NCBI RefSeq assembly: GCF_001886715.1
Contig: NZ_CP018082.1
Span: 3,968,001-4,032,000, forward strand
Length of the DNA: 64,000 bases
Direction: 5' to 3'
Source of the DNA: Nocardia mangyaensis
GTDB taxonomy: Bacteria; Actinomycetota; Actinomycetes; Mycobacteriales; Mycobacteriaceae
Shown here: positions 16,242-24,592 of the stretch, piece by piece
Layout of the letters: each line of letters opens with the position of its first letter
Numbering within the stretch: the stretch's first letter is position 1
Position numbers and translations under genes: made by a program
Notes under the pieces: model-generated
The model's input: only the letters and a program-made list of their open reading frames with translations
Told to the model about the DNA's origin: nothing
Database searches by the model: none

Positions 16242-17555
16242 CTAGTTCGGCAGCTCGAAATCCGCTTTGAACCGCTCGCCCGGCGGCAATCCGCGCAGGA
16301 TCGCACTGATCCACGCCACGGCAGGCGGCCAGCCCGCGACGGCGTTGACGACGTGTTCGGGCAGCGGCATCGTGTAGAACCGCAGATCGGCACCACGGTT
16401 CCAATAGTCGTTGACCGTTGGCAACACCACCGACGCCGGGATCAACTCGTCCCAGATCCCGTGCCACCACAAGATCGGGCTGTCCGGAATATGGTGGCCG
16501 ATACTTTGCTCCGCGAGCACCTCCATGACGCCGGGGGCGGTTTCCAACGACTTTCCGGGTTGGAAATAGGCACTGATCGGCCGGTAGGCGCCTGCGGCGG
16601 CGATCGTGTACACGCAGCGGCTCTGCATATCCGCGACGATGGCCTGACCCTCGGGGGTCAACAATTCCTCCGCGTCGAACTGGTCCGGGAATTCCCGCGA
16701 CAGCGCGGCGAAGCCGAGCCACATGGTGAAGTTGCTGATGCCGGCGAGCCCGGGCTGCTGGGCGATCGCGTAGCGGGCCTGCGCCTGGAGGTCGGCGGGG
16801 AAACCACCGACCGCGGTACCGAGCAGGCGAACATCGGGAGCGTAGCTTTCGCGCAGTTCGGCGGCGCGGATCGAGCCCGAACCGCCGCCGGAGTAGCCGT
16901 AGAGCGCGATCCCGGAATCGGTCAGCCCCAGCGCCGAATTCTTCATGGCACGTAAACTGTCCAACACCATCTTGCCTTCGTCATAGGTGTTGAAGGTGTT
17001 GAACTTGCCGTCGAAATCGGGGACGTTGATCGCGAACCCCTGCGCGAGCCAGTAGACCACCAGCGCGGCCTCTTTCATCGTGCCTGTCTGCAGCGTGTAG
17101 GACGGGTTACACGACGAATCGGTCGAGTCGATCGCCTCCTGGAACGACACCACCGGTCGCGGACTGCCCGACCACGGGATGCCGGGAATGATGACCGAGG
17201 TCGCGGTCACGATCGGATTGTCGTGCACATCATTGCTGCGATACAGCAGTTGTTCGGTGTGCACCGGGAACGGCAGACCGAGCAGGCGAGTCTGCACGGT
17301 CCGTGTCCGGACGATCTGACCGGGTGCGTAGGAGCCCAGATCCGCCGGATCGTCGTACCAGGGATCTTCGTCGGGTACCGGAATCGGGAGCAGATCGTAG
17401 ATCTGCGGCTCGGTGGGCAGCTGAGGCAGCTGATTCTGATCCGGCGGGAAGCTCGGATACGGCTCGCCCCCAGCGGCGCCGATGCCCGCTACCGTCAAGC
17501 AGATCGCCGCCAGTGGCACGACCGCCCATCGGGATCGGGCGATTGATGTGAACAT
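16242..17555 (-). CDS. secreted LIP-family lipase
   Basis: Secreted lipase of the LIP (secretory lipase) family, 437 residues from the ATG at 17555, which follows GAGGAA. The N-terminus MFTSIARSRWAVVPLAAICL with cleavage after AAGG is a Sec signal. The nucleophile elbow is YGYSGGGSGS, the acid is probably in HGIWDELIP and the catalytic His in PEHVVNAV. The mature head is proline-rich (PYPSFPPDQNQLPQLP). It is the second member of this family in the window, with a different elbow from the one at 36-1211 (GHSQGG), so not a recent duplication. Confidence 0.87.
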   Translation of the reverse strand: MFTSIARSRWAVVPLAAICLTVAGIGAAGGEPYPSFPPDQNQLPQLPTEPQIYDLLPIPVPDEDPWYDDPADLGSYAPGQIVRTRTVQTRLLGLPFPVHTEQLLYRSNDVHDNPIVTATSVIIPGIPWSGSPRPVVSFQEAIDSTDSSCNPSYTLQTGTMKEAALVVYWLAQGFAINVPDFDGKFNTFNTYDEGKMVLDSLRAMKNSALGLTDSGIALYGYSGGGSGSIRAAELRESYAPDVRLLGTAVGGFPADLQAQARYAIAQQPGLAGISNFTMWLGFAALSREFPDQFDAEELLTPEGQAIVADMQSRCVYTIAAAGAYRPISAYFQPGKSLETAPGVMEVLAEQSIGHHIPDSPILWWHGIWDELIPASVVLPTVNDYWNRGADLRFYTMPLPEHVVNAVAGWPPAVAWISAILRGLPPGERFKADFELPN

Positions 17556-17683
17556 CGTTCCTCGTTTCGTTGGCCCCACAGCGTTGTGGCTCCGGCTGTG
17601 ACGCCAATTACAACATGGCCTCTTGTTTAGAACAAGACATCTTTTCCAGAGTGCCCCGTCGCGGTCCCGAGCCCACGAACACG

Positions 17684-17724
17684 CGAGTCCCGCCCGCAGT
17701 TCTACACAGCGCGGGCGGGACTCG
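17684..17724 (-). terminator. hairpin terminator after the 49-aa gene
   Basis: A perfect 14-bp stem: CGAGTCCCGCCCGC at 17684-17697 and GCGGGCGGGACTCG at 17711-17724, with a 13-nt loop. It starts 20 bp beyond the stop of the minus-strand 49-residue ORF and so supports that ORF as a transcribed gene end. It could also insulate the lipase promoter from the gnd side. Confidence 0.7.
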
Positions 17725-17743
17725 TGTGCCGAGCAAGGGGTGA

Positions 17744-17893
17744 TCAGGCGGACAGCACCGCCTCGGTCTCGTCGTTGGACACCGACGGCGCGACGAACCA
17801 GCGCGAGGGCGGCAGACCACGTTCTCGGCCGAGCTCGTTGAGATGGAGGGCGACCGCCGCCTCAATCGCCGCGCTCAGCTGAGACAGGTTCAT
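17744..17893 (-). CDS. small protein (49 aa), unrecognised
   Basis: ATG at 17893, TGA at 17744-17746. The peptide begins MNLSQLSAAIEAAVALHLNE and ends SNDETEAVLSA; the first half is a clear amphipathic helix and third codon positions are strongly G/C. It is about 70 nt downstream of the gnd stop, same strand, and is followed 20 bp later by a perfect hairpin terminator, so it may be the last cistron of a gnd transcript. I do not know the family. Confidence 0.6.
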   Translation of the reverse strand: MNLSQLSAAIEAAVALHLNELGRERGLPPSRWFVAPSVSNDETEAVLSA

Positions 17894-17964
17894 GGCGTCA
17901 GGTATAGCGGATCCCAGCCCGGCTAGTCCGGGTGCGACGGCCCTTCCGGCGCACCCGGATCAGC

Positions 17965-19410
17965 TCAGCCCTCGGAGACCTCGCTGCGGTCGCCGCTCCA
18001 CAGGGTGTGGAACTTGCCGTCGGCGTCGATGCGCTCGTAGGTGTGGGCGCCGAAGAAGTCGCGCTGGCCCTGGGTGAGGGCGGCGGGCAGGCGTTCGGCG
18101 CGCAGGGCGTCGTAGTAGGACAGGGAGGAAGCGAAGGCGGGGACCGGGATACCGAGGAGCGTGGCGGTGGAGACCACGCGACGCCAGCTGTCGATGGCTG
18201 TTTCGATCGCTTCGCGGAAGTAGGGGGCCAGGATCAGGCTCGGCAGGGCCGGGTCCTGTTCGTAGGCGTCCTTGATCCGGTTCAGGAAGCGGGCGCGGAT
18301 GATGCAGCCGCCGCGCCAGATGGTCGCCAGGTCGCCGGGGTGCAGGTCCCAGTCGTATTCGGCGCTGCCCGCGGCGATCTGGTCGAAGCCCTGTGCGTAG
18401 GCGACGACCTTGGAGGCGTAGAGCGCCTGCCGGATGTCCTCGGTGAACTGCTCGACATCGGTGGGCTTGGCGGCGAGGGTGCCCGAGGCCAGGCCGACCG
18501 CGGCCTTGCGCTGGGCGCGCGAACCCGACAGCGCCCTGGCGAACACGGCCTCGGCGATGCCGGTCACCGGGACGCCGAGATCGAGCGCGGACTTGACCGT
18601 CCAGCGGCCGGTGCCCTTCTGCTCGGCGGCGTCGACGATGACATCGACCAGCGGCTTGCCGGTCTTGGCGTCGATCTGGGCGAGCACCTCGGCGGTGATC
18701 TCGACCAGGTAGCTCTCCAGATCGCCGGAGTTCCACTGGGTGAACACCTCCGCGATCTGCCCGGCGTCGAAGCCGAGCGCGTCGCGGAACAGGTGGTAGG
18801 CCTCGCCGATCAACTGCATGTCGGCGTATTCGATGCCGTTGTGCACCATCTTGACGAAGTGCCCGGAACCGTCGGGACCGATGTGGGTGCAGCACGGGGT
18901 GCCGTCGACCTGCGCCGCGATCGACTCGAGCAGCGGGCCGAGCGACTCGTAGGACTCCTTCGGCCCGCCCGGCATGATGGCGGGTCCGTTGAGCGCGCCC
19001 TCCTCGCCGCCGGAGATGCCGGCGCCGACGAAGTTCAGGCCGCGCTCGCTCAGGGCGGCCTCGCGGCGGATGGTGTCGGTGTAGAGGGCGTTGCCGCCGT
19101 CGATGATGATGTCGCCCGGCTCCATGGCGGCGGCCAGTTCCTCGATGACGGCGTCGGTCGCGTCGCCCGCCTTGACCATGATCAGCACCCGCCGCGGCTT
19201 CTCCAGCGCCGCGACGAACTCCTCGACGGTCTCGGTGCGGACGAAATCGCCGTCACCGCCGTGCTCGGCGAGCAGCGCGTCGGTCTTGGCGACGGAGCGG
19301 TTGTGCAGCGCGACGGTGTAGCCGTGCTTGGCGAAGTTGCGGGCGATGTTGCTGCCCATCACGGCCAGGCCGGTGACACCGATCTGCGCACGCGCGGTAG
19401 AGGTCGACAT
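17965..19410 (-). CDS. gnd: 6-phosphogluconate dehydrogenase, decarboxylating
   Basis: Oxidises 6-phosphogluconate to ribulose 5-phosphate and CO2 with NADP+ in the oxidative pentose phosphate pathway. The protein is 481 residues, the normal length of the long-chain form. The NADP-binding Rossmann motif is GLAVMGSNIARN near residue 14; the substrate signature GISGGEEGALNGPAIMPGG is near residue 130, and the catalytic Lys is in GHFVKMVHNGIEY. The C-terminal all-helical domain is complete. It is monocistronic or paired with the 49-residue ORF, and divergent from the thiamine-salvage operon. Confidence 0.97.
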   Translation of the reverse strand: MSTSTARAQIGVTGLAVMGSNIARNFAKHGYTVALHNRSVAKTDALLAEHGGDGDFVRTETVEEFVAALEKPRRVLIMVKAGDATDAVIEELAAAMEPGDIIIDGGNALYTDTIRREAALSERGLNFVGAGISGGEEGALNGPAIMPGGPKESYESLGPLLESIAAQVDGTPCCTHIGPDGSGHFVKMVHNGIEYADMQLIGEAYHLFRDALGFDAGQIAEVFTQWNSGDLESYLVEITAEVLAQIDAKTGKPLVDVIVDAAEQKGTGRWTVKSALDLGVPVTGIAEAVFARALSGSRAQRKAAVGLASGTLAAKPTDVEQFTEDIRQALYASKVVAYAQGFDQIAAGSAEYDWDLHPGDLATIWRGGCIIRARFLNRIKDAYEQDPALPSLILAPYFREAIETAIDSWRRVVSTATLLGIPVPAFASSLSYYDALRAERLPAALTQGQRDFFGAHTYERIDADGKFHTLWSGDRSEVSEG

Positions 19411-19580
19411 TGATCAGCTCTCTTCGTTCGGCGGGTCCGACGGGTGCGGAAGACGGGTTCCTTGGCAGCCAAGTTACTGGGTGCCGCTGCGCGCCCGAAC
19501 ACATACCACCGTGACCCGGGCTGCGCGCGGAACCGGGCATTGCCCGCATGTCGGCCGTCGCTGCTAGGGTCGGTCGAGTT

Positions 19581-19660
19581 CTGACACGGGGTGTCTCGCG
19601 ACCGCGAGGCTGAGAACAGACCCGCCGAACCTGTTCAGGTAATGCTGACGAAGGGATGTC
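19581..19660 (+). promoter_or_regulatory. TPP riboswitch (thi-box)
   Basis: The element begins at ACACGGGGTGT, carries the pyrimidine-sensor CTGAGA at 19610-19615 and the ACCTG...CAGGT pairing, and ends with GGTAATGCTGACG (19638-19650) followed by AAGGGATGTCAC. The 3-prime strand contains the AAGGGA ribosome binding site of tenA, whose GTG is at 19664. TPP binding is therefore expected to hide that site and block translation. It controls the whole tenA-thiYXZ operon. Confidence 0.95.
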
Positions 19661-19663
19661 ACG

Positions 19664-20365
19664 GTGTTGCACGCCCACACCACAAATAAGTTCACCGATC
19701 ACCTCTGGGACCGGACCAAGGTCCTGCGGACGGCGATCGACGACCTGGAATTCCTGCGCCTGCTCGGCGAGGGCACGTTGCCGCTCGAGGTGTTCCGCAC
19801 CTACATCGAGCAGGATTCGCTGTATCTCACCGGGTACTCGAAGGCGCTGGCGATGCTGGCCGCCAAGTCACCGGACCCGCAGACCGCCGCCTTCTGGGCG
19901 TCCTCGTCCGCGAGCGCCGCCGCGGTCGAGTCGGCCATGCACGAGCAGCTGCTCACCGGCGGCGCACTGCCCCCGCGCCAGGGTGAGCCGGAGCATTCGC
20001 AGACCTGCCTGGCCTATGTCTCCTACCTGATCGCCGCCGCCGCGACGGAGTCCTACGCCGTCGCCGCGGCCGCCGCGCTGCCCTGCTTCTGGATCTACGC
20101 CGCAGTGGGACGCGACCTCGCCGAGAGCGCCGCGAAGGTGATCGCCACCGACCCCGCGCACCCTTACGCCCAGTGGGTCACCACCTACGGCGCCGAGGAG
20201 TTCCAGCAGTCCGCGGCCACCGCTCGCGCACTGGTCGACGCCGCGGCCGAATCGGCGAGCGAGCGGGAGCGGGAGGCGATGGAGAAGGCGTTCGTGCTCG
20301 CCACGCGCTACGAGTTGCTGTTCTGGGACACCGCCCTGCACCCGCAGCCCTGGCCCGCCGCATGA
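19664..20365 (+). CDS. tenA: TenA family aminopyrimidine aminohydrolase (thiaminase II)
   Basis: TenA-type enzyme of 233 residues that hydrolyses 4-amino-5-aminomethyl-2-methylpyrimidine, a thiamine breakdown product, to HMP for re-use. The catalytic residues of the cysteine-type family are present: Asp51 (EQDSLYL), Cys141 (LPCFWIY) and Glu217 (RYELLFWD), corresponding to Asp44, Cys135 and Glu205 of the Bacillus enzyme. The start is the GTG at 19664, followed directly by TTG. It lies directly behind a TPP riboswitch and overlaps thiY by 4 nt, confirming the salvage role. Confidence 0.93.
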   Translation: MLHAHTTNKFTDHLWDRTKVLRTAIDDLEFLRLLGEGTLPLEVFRTYIEQDSLYLTGYSKALAMLAAKSPDPQTAAFWASSSASAAAVESAMHEQLLTGGALPPRQGEPEHSQTCLAYVSYLIAAAATESYAVAAAAALPCFWIYAAVGRDLAESAAKVIATDPAHPYAQWVTTYGAEEFQQSAATARALVDAAAESASEREREAMEKAFVLATRYELLFWDTALHPQPWPAA

Positions 20366-21384
20366 CCGGGCGTCTGCGCCGCGCGCTCGCGGTCATGGCG
20401 ACCACCGTCGCGACACTGTCACTGCTCACCGCCTGCGGTTCGGGCGGCAGCTCCGACCAGACGATCCGGTTCGCGCTGGACTGGACGCCGAACACCAACC
20501 ACGCCGGGCTCTACGTCGCGTTGCAGCGCGGCTACTTCTCCGACGCCGGGCTGGATGTGCAGGTCCTGCCGTACAACAACACCTCCGTCGACACGGTGGT
20601 CGATGCCGGAAACGCGGAATTCGGGATCAGCACCCACAATTCGTCGACGTTCGCTCGCGCCTCGGGTGCGCGGGTGAAGTCGGTGCTCGCGCCACTGCAG
20701 CACTGGGCGACGGGCATCGGCGTGCGCGCCGATCGGGCCGACCTCGCGAGCCCGAAGGACCTCGACGGCAAGACCTACGCCGGTTTCGGCGATCCGGGAG
20801 AGCGGGAGGTGCTGCAGCAGGTCATCCGCAATGACGGTGGCACCGGCGATTTCACCTCGGTGGTGCTGGGTTCGTCGGCGTATGAGGCGGTCTACTCCGG
20901 CAAGGCGGATTTCACCGTCTCGTACCTGGCGTGGGAGGGCATCGAAGCCGAGCATCACGGCACCCCGATGCGGTATTTCCGGTACACCGACTTCGGTTTC
21001 CCGGACGCCTACGCCATCGTGATCGACGCCAACGAGGGCTGGCTGGCCGAGAACCCGGACCGGGCCGCGAAATTCGTGCAGGCCCTGCAACGCGGCTACC
21101 AGTTCGCCGCGGACAACCCGGACGCGGCGGCCCAGGATCTCCTCGACGCCAATCCGGGCGCGTTCAACGATGAAGCGCTGGTCTTCGAAAGTCAGCGGAT
21201 GCTGGCCGAGCAGTTCATGAAGGACGCCGACGGCACGGTGGGCACCCAGACGGTCGAGCAGTGGTCGGCGAACTCGGGCTTCCTGTACCGGGGCGGCCTG
21301 CTGACCGGTCCCGACGGCGCACCGCTGACCACCGAACCCGACTGGTCGACGTATTTCACCAATGAGTACCTCCTCAACCCGTGA
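20362..21384 (+). CDS. thiY: thiamine-pyrimidine ABC transporter binding lipoprotein
   Basis: NMT1/THI5-like binding protein of 340 residues, starting with the ATG that overlaps the tenA stop (ATGA). A signal peptide ends in the lipobox LTAC. The mature start (TIRFALDWTPNTNHAGLYVA) is the hallmark of ThiY/THI5 proteins; KDLDGKTYAGFGDPGER and PDAYAIVIDANEGWL also fit. In Bacillus ThiY binds N-formyl-4-amino-5-aminomethyl-2-methylpyrimidine. The longer open frame upstream of 20362 is tenA in another frame. Confidence 0.93.
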   Translation: MTGRLRRALAVMATTVATLSLLTACGSGGSSDQTIRFALDWTPNTNHAGLYVALQRGYFSDAGLDVQVLPYNNTSVDTVVDAGNAEFGISTHNSSTFARASGARVKSVLAPLQHWATGIGVRADRADLASPKDLDGKTYAGFGDPGEREVLQQVIRNDGGTGDFTSVVLGSSAYEAVYSGKADFTVSYLAWEGIEAEHHGTPMRYFRYTDFGFPDAYAIVIDANEGWLAENPDRAAKFVQALQRGYQFAADNPDAAAQDLLDANPGAFNDEALVFESQRMLAEQFMKDADGTVGTQTVEQWSANSGFLYRGGLLTGPDGAPLTTEPDWSTYFTNEYLLNP

Positions 21385-22213
21385 GCTGTCCGTAGCCGCG
21401 TCGCCGTCGGTCTCCACCGGCGGTGACGGCCAGACGGCGCGCTGGGCCGGAATCCGGTGGGCGGTGCCGTCGGTGATCACGGTGGCACTGCTGGTCGTGA
21501 TCTGGCAGATCTATGTCACCAGCAGCGGTGTCCGTCCGCAGGTGCTGCCCTCGCCGCTGCGGGTGGTCCAGCAGGGGTGGGCGCATCGGGACGAGATCGG
21601 TACCCACGCGGCCGCCACCCTGCAGGTGACACTGATCGGATTCGCGGTGTCGCTGAGTCTGGCGTGGGTGCTGGCGGTGATCGTGGACTTCTCGCCCTGG
21701 CTGCGTCGGGCGTTGGTGCCGCTGTTCGTGGCCTCGCAGACCGTGCCGATCGTGGCGATCGCGCCGTTGATGATCATCTGGTTCGGGTTCGGTCTGCTGC
21801 CCAAGATCCTGGTGGTCGCGCTGGTCACCTTCTTCCCGATGGCCATCGGCCTGATCGAAGGCTTCGCCGCGGCCGACCGGGACGCGGGCGCGCTGCTGCG
21901 GAGCATGGGCGCCTCGCGGGCGCAGGTGTTCCGGTATGTGCGGCTGCCTTCGGCGGTGCCGCGATTCTTCACCGCGCTGCGGATCGGGATCACCTACGCG
22001 GTCGTCGGTGCGGTGTTCGCCGAGTATGTCGGCGCGAGCGTCGGTCTCGGCATCTACATGAGCCTGCAGAAGAATTCGTTCCGCACCGATCTGGTGCTGG
22101 CGGCGGTGCTGGTGACGGCGCTGCTGAGTATCGCGCTGTACCTGTCGACGTTCGCGATCGAACGCCTCGTCGCGCCGTGGTCGCGCGCGCAGAACAGGAG
22201 CCGACATGACTGA
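21362..22213 (+). CDS. thiX: thiamine-pyrimidine ABC transporter permease
   Basis: Permease of the BPD_transp_1 (SsuC/TauC/ThiX) type, 283 residues, with a 35-residue cytoplasmic head and six hydrophobic segments. The EAA loop is LLRSMGASRAQVFRYVRLPS. The ATG at 21362 gives a 23-nt overlap with thiY; no other in-frame start fits as well. It forms the channel for the substrate delivered by ThiY. Confidence 0.9.
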   Translation: MSTSSTRELSVAASPSVSTGGDGQTARWAGIRWAVPSVITVALLVVIWQIYVTSSGVRPQVLPSPLRVVQQGWAHRDEIGTHAAATLQVTLIGFAVSLSLAWVLAVIVDFSPWLRRALVPLFVASQTVPIVAIAPLMIIWFGFGLLPKILVVALVTFFPMAIGLIEGFAAADRDAGALLRSMGASRAQVFRYVRLPSAVPRFFTALRIGITYAVVGAVFAEYVGASVGLGIYMSLQKNSFRTDLVLAAVLVTALLSIALYLSTFAIERLVAPWSRAQNRSRHD

Positions 22214-23012
22214 GGCCGGGACCGACCGGATCGTCGTCGACCAGCTCACCAAGTCGTTTCCGCAGTCCGGACGGCGCAGCCCCGACCTGGCCGTGCTCGG
22301 CGGGGTGTCGTTCACGGTGCGATCGGGTGAGTTCGTCACGGTCATCGGGCCCAGCGGCTGTGGCAAGAGCACCGTGTTCAACATGCTGGCCGGCCTGGAA
22401 TCCCCCGACTCCGGCAGCGTCGGCTTCCGCGCGGCCGACGGCGAGGACACCGCGTCGCACAGCGCGTACATGCCGCAGAAGGATCTGTTGTTCCCCTGGC
22501 GAAGCATCCTCGACAACACCGTCCTCGGTTTGCAGGTGCAGGGCGTGCCGAAGGCGGAGGCCCGGCGCCGAGCTCGCGAACTGTTCCCGGTGTTCGGCCT
22601 GTCCGGCTTCGAGGATGCCCGCCCGTCCCAGCTGTCGGGTGGCATGCGACAGCGGGCCGCGTTGCTGCGGACGGTCGTGCAGGAACGCGAATTGCTGCTG
22701 CTCGACGAACCTTTCGGTGCCCTCGACTCGCTGACCCGCACCGAGATGCAGTCCTGGCTCCAAGAGGTGTGGCAGCGCTACCGCTGGATGGTCCTGATGA
22801 TCACCCACGACATCCGCGAGGCCGTCTACCTCTCGGATCGCGTGATCGTCCTGTCGGCCCGCCCGGCCACCGTGCGCCACGAACTACGCATCGACCTCCC
22901 CCGCCCACGTGAGTTGTCGACCATCACCGCCCCCGAATTCGTCGCGCTGGAAGAGGAACTCCTCGAGATCCTGCACGAGGAATCACGTCGGGCGTTCACC
23001 GAGCAGCGGTAG
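22206..23012 (+). CDS. thiZ: thiamine-pyrimidine ABC transporter ATPase
   Basis: ATPase of the nitrate/sulfonate/taurine class, 268 residues. Walker A is GPSGCGKST near residue 49, the Q-loop lies in AYMPQKDLLFPW, the signature is LSGGMRQR, Walker B LLLDEPFGALD and the switch is MITHDIREA. It overlaps thiX by 8 nt and ends the TPP-riboswitch operon. A short AT-poor gap to 23065 separates it from the convergent oxidoreductase. Confidence 0.92.
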   Translation: MTEAGTDRIVVDQLTKSFPQSGRRSPDLAVLGGVSFTVRSGEFVTVIGPSGCGKSTVFNMLAGLESPDSGSVGFRAADGEDTASHSAYMPQKDLLFPWRSILDNTVLGLQVQGVPKAEARRRARELFPVFGLSGFEDARPSQLSGGMRQRAALLRTVVQERELLLLDEPFGALDSLTRTEMQSWLQEVWQRYRWMVLMITHDIREAVYLSDRVIVLSARPATVRHELRIDLPRPRELSTITAPEFVALEEELLEILHEESRRAFTEQR

Positions 23013-23065
23013 CCAAGTGCCGCGCTCGCAAGAGTGCGGAACATTCCGATGAAGCACAGGCGTTC

Positions 23066-24082
23066 CTAGCGCCAGGGATCGAGGGCGAGCTTGCCCTGGG
23101 TCCGGCCCGCTTCCAGTTGCTGAAGCACCGCCGGTCCTTCGGCCAGAGGGTGCACGCGTGGGGTGCCGGGCGGATAGACGCCGTGGGCGATGAGAGCTTC
23201 GATCTCGACAAGCACCGCGCGATAGATGGCCGGGGCCGCGACCGCCATCGCGCCGAGGTGCAGCCCTTTGATCTGAACCTGGTGGGTGAAGATCAGGTCG
23301 TGCGTCGTCAGATCGGCGTCACCGGAAGCGGCTCCGAACACGACGATGCGTCCGGTGAAAGGCTTGACAACCGACAGGCTGGCCTCGAAGGTGGCCTGGC
23401 CCACCGATTCCAGGACCACGTCGACCCCACCGGTCAGGCGGGTGATCTCCGCAGCCAGATCCGGGCGACGGCTGTCCAGCACCTCGTCGGCGCCGAGGGC
23501 GGTGACGGTGTCGTGCTTCTCCGGTGAGGCCGTGGCGATCACGCGTGCGCCGTAGTGGCGGGCCAGGCGGACAGCAGCCTGACCGACACCGCCGGCCGCA
23601 GCGTGTACCAGCACCACCTCGCCCGTCTCGACCTCGCCCAGCGGCTTCAGTGCCGACAAGGCGGTGGCCCAGTTCAGGACCAGACCCAGGGCTTCGGCGT
23701 CGCTCCAGCCAGATGGCACAGCGAGCGCATCCGCCGCCGACATCGTCATGTACTGCGCGAAGGCGCCGGGCCCGACTCCGACGACGTGGGTGCCGAGCGG
23801 CAGTGGATTCTCGATGTCCGGGCTGATCTCCACGATCTCGCCGGCCGCCTCGAAGCCCGCCACATAGGGTGCTTGCGGGCCTCCTCCATAGGTGCCGTGA
23901 GTCTGCATGACATCGGCGAAGTTGACCCCGGCGGCGCCGACGCGGATCAGGTACTCACCAGGCCCCGGAGTAGGGCGGCGGTGATCCGTCGCAAGAGTCA
24001 GATCCTTCGGTCCCCGGTTCGACCGCTGGACCAGCGCTCGAACGGTCTGTTCGGCGGTGTTGTGCTGCTTGTCGAGCTCCAT
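23066..24082 (-). CDS. zinc-independent quinone/alkene reductase (MDR family)
   Basis: Medium-chain dehydrogenase of 338 residues of the quinone-oxidoreductase type. The N-terminal GroES-like fold contains GAAGVNFADVMQTHGTY and PYVAGFEAAGEI without structural-zinc cysteines; the NADPH-binding motif is HAAAGGVGQAAVRLA. It probably reduces quinones or alpha,beta-unsaturated carbonyls with NADPH. A MerR gene lies just upstream on the same strand, and the 46-bp gap holds a MerR-type dyad promoter, so electrophile or oxidant-inducible expression is likely. Confidence 0.87.
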   Translation of the reverse strand: MELDKQHNTAEQTVRALVQRSNRGPKDLTLATDHRRPTPGPGEYLIRVGAAGVNFADVMQTHGTYGGGPQAPYVAGFEAAGEIVEISPDIENPLPLGTHVVGVGPGAFAQYMTMSAADALAVPSGWSDAEALGLVLNWATALSALKPLGEVETGEVVLVHAAAGGVGQAAVRLARHYGARVIATASPEKHDTVTALGADEVLDSRRPDLAAEITRLTGGVDVVLESVGQATFEASLSVVKPFTGRIVVFGAASGDADLTTHDLIFTHQVQIKGLHLGAMAVAAPAIYRAVLVEIEALIAHGVYPPGTPRVHPLAEGPAVLQQLEAGRTQGKLALDPWR

Positions 24083-24094
24083 GCACCGACCGTA

Positions 24095-24116
24095 GGAACC
24101 TCACGCTTACGTCAAG
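24095..24116 (-). promoter_or_regulatory. MerR-type dyad promoter of the reductase
   Basis: AACCTCACG (24095-24103), a 4-nt centre and CGTCAAGGT (24108-24116) form an imperfect dyad. Read on the minus strand, tandem TTGAC boxes are followed after an extended spacer of about 19-21 bp by TACGGT as the -10, about 10 bp before the reductase ATG. A dyad filling an over-long spacer is the classic MerR-activated promoter layout. Confidence 0.6.
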
Positions 24117-24128
24117 GTCAAGTGGCGG

Positions 24129-24494
24129 TCAGAGATCAGTGCGGCGAGCCTGTCGCAGGTAGGCATCGAGTGCCGCTTGCTGGTCGCGGAGAACGGCGAT
24201 GCGAGCAGCGAGCCGGTCGCGATAACCTTGCACCTCGTGCAGGAACTCCGCACACACCCTGTCGGTGCCGGTATCTGACCCGTCGGTGTGGCCAGGCAGA
24301 ATCTCCCTGATCAACCGCACGGGCAGCCCGGACTCCAGCAGCGAGCGGATGACGAGCACCCGGTCGATCGTGGACTGGCAGTAGTCACGGAATTCGTTGC
24401 TGAAACGCCCAGGGACGATCAAGCCCTCGTCCTCGTAGTGCCGCAAGGATCGCGCACTCACACCGCTGACCCTGGAAGCCTCACCGATCTTCAT
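24129..24494 (-). CDS. MerR family transcriptional regulator
   Basis: Regulator of 121 residues starting MKIGEASRVSGVSARSLRHY at the ATG at 24494, an unmistakable MerR N-terminus. The winged-helix DNA-binding domain is followed by a dimerisation coiled coil (HEVQGYRDRLAARIAVLRDQ) and a very short tail, with no Cys cluster for metal sensing. It lies upstream of the quinone reductase on the same strand and probably activates it through the dyad at 24095-24116. The open frame upstream of 24494 is shadow of the ligase gene. Confidence 0.87.
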   Translation of the reverse strand: MKIGEASRVSGVSARSLRHYEDEGLIVPGRFSNEFRDYCQSTIDRVLVIRSLLESGLPVRLIREILPGHTDGSDTGTDRVCAEFLHEVQGYRDRLAARIAVLRDQQAALDAYLRQARRTDL

Positions 24495-24592
24495 GCCAGC
24501 AGCCAACGTCGAAGCGCAAGACAATCTTCCGGCGCGCGCTGCGACGAGTTGACGATCTACTCGGATGTCGACAACCTTCCGTCCCGCAACAT

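Noticed and set aside
18434..19413. Plus-strand frames over gnd
   Set aside because: Antisense shadows of a well-conserved enzyme gene.
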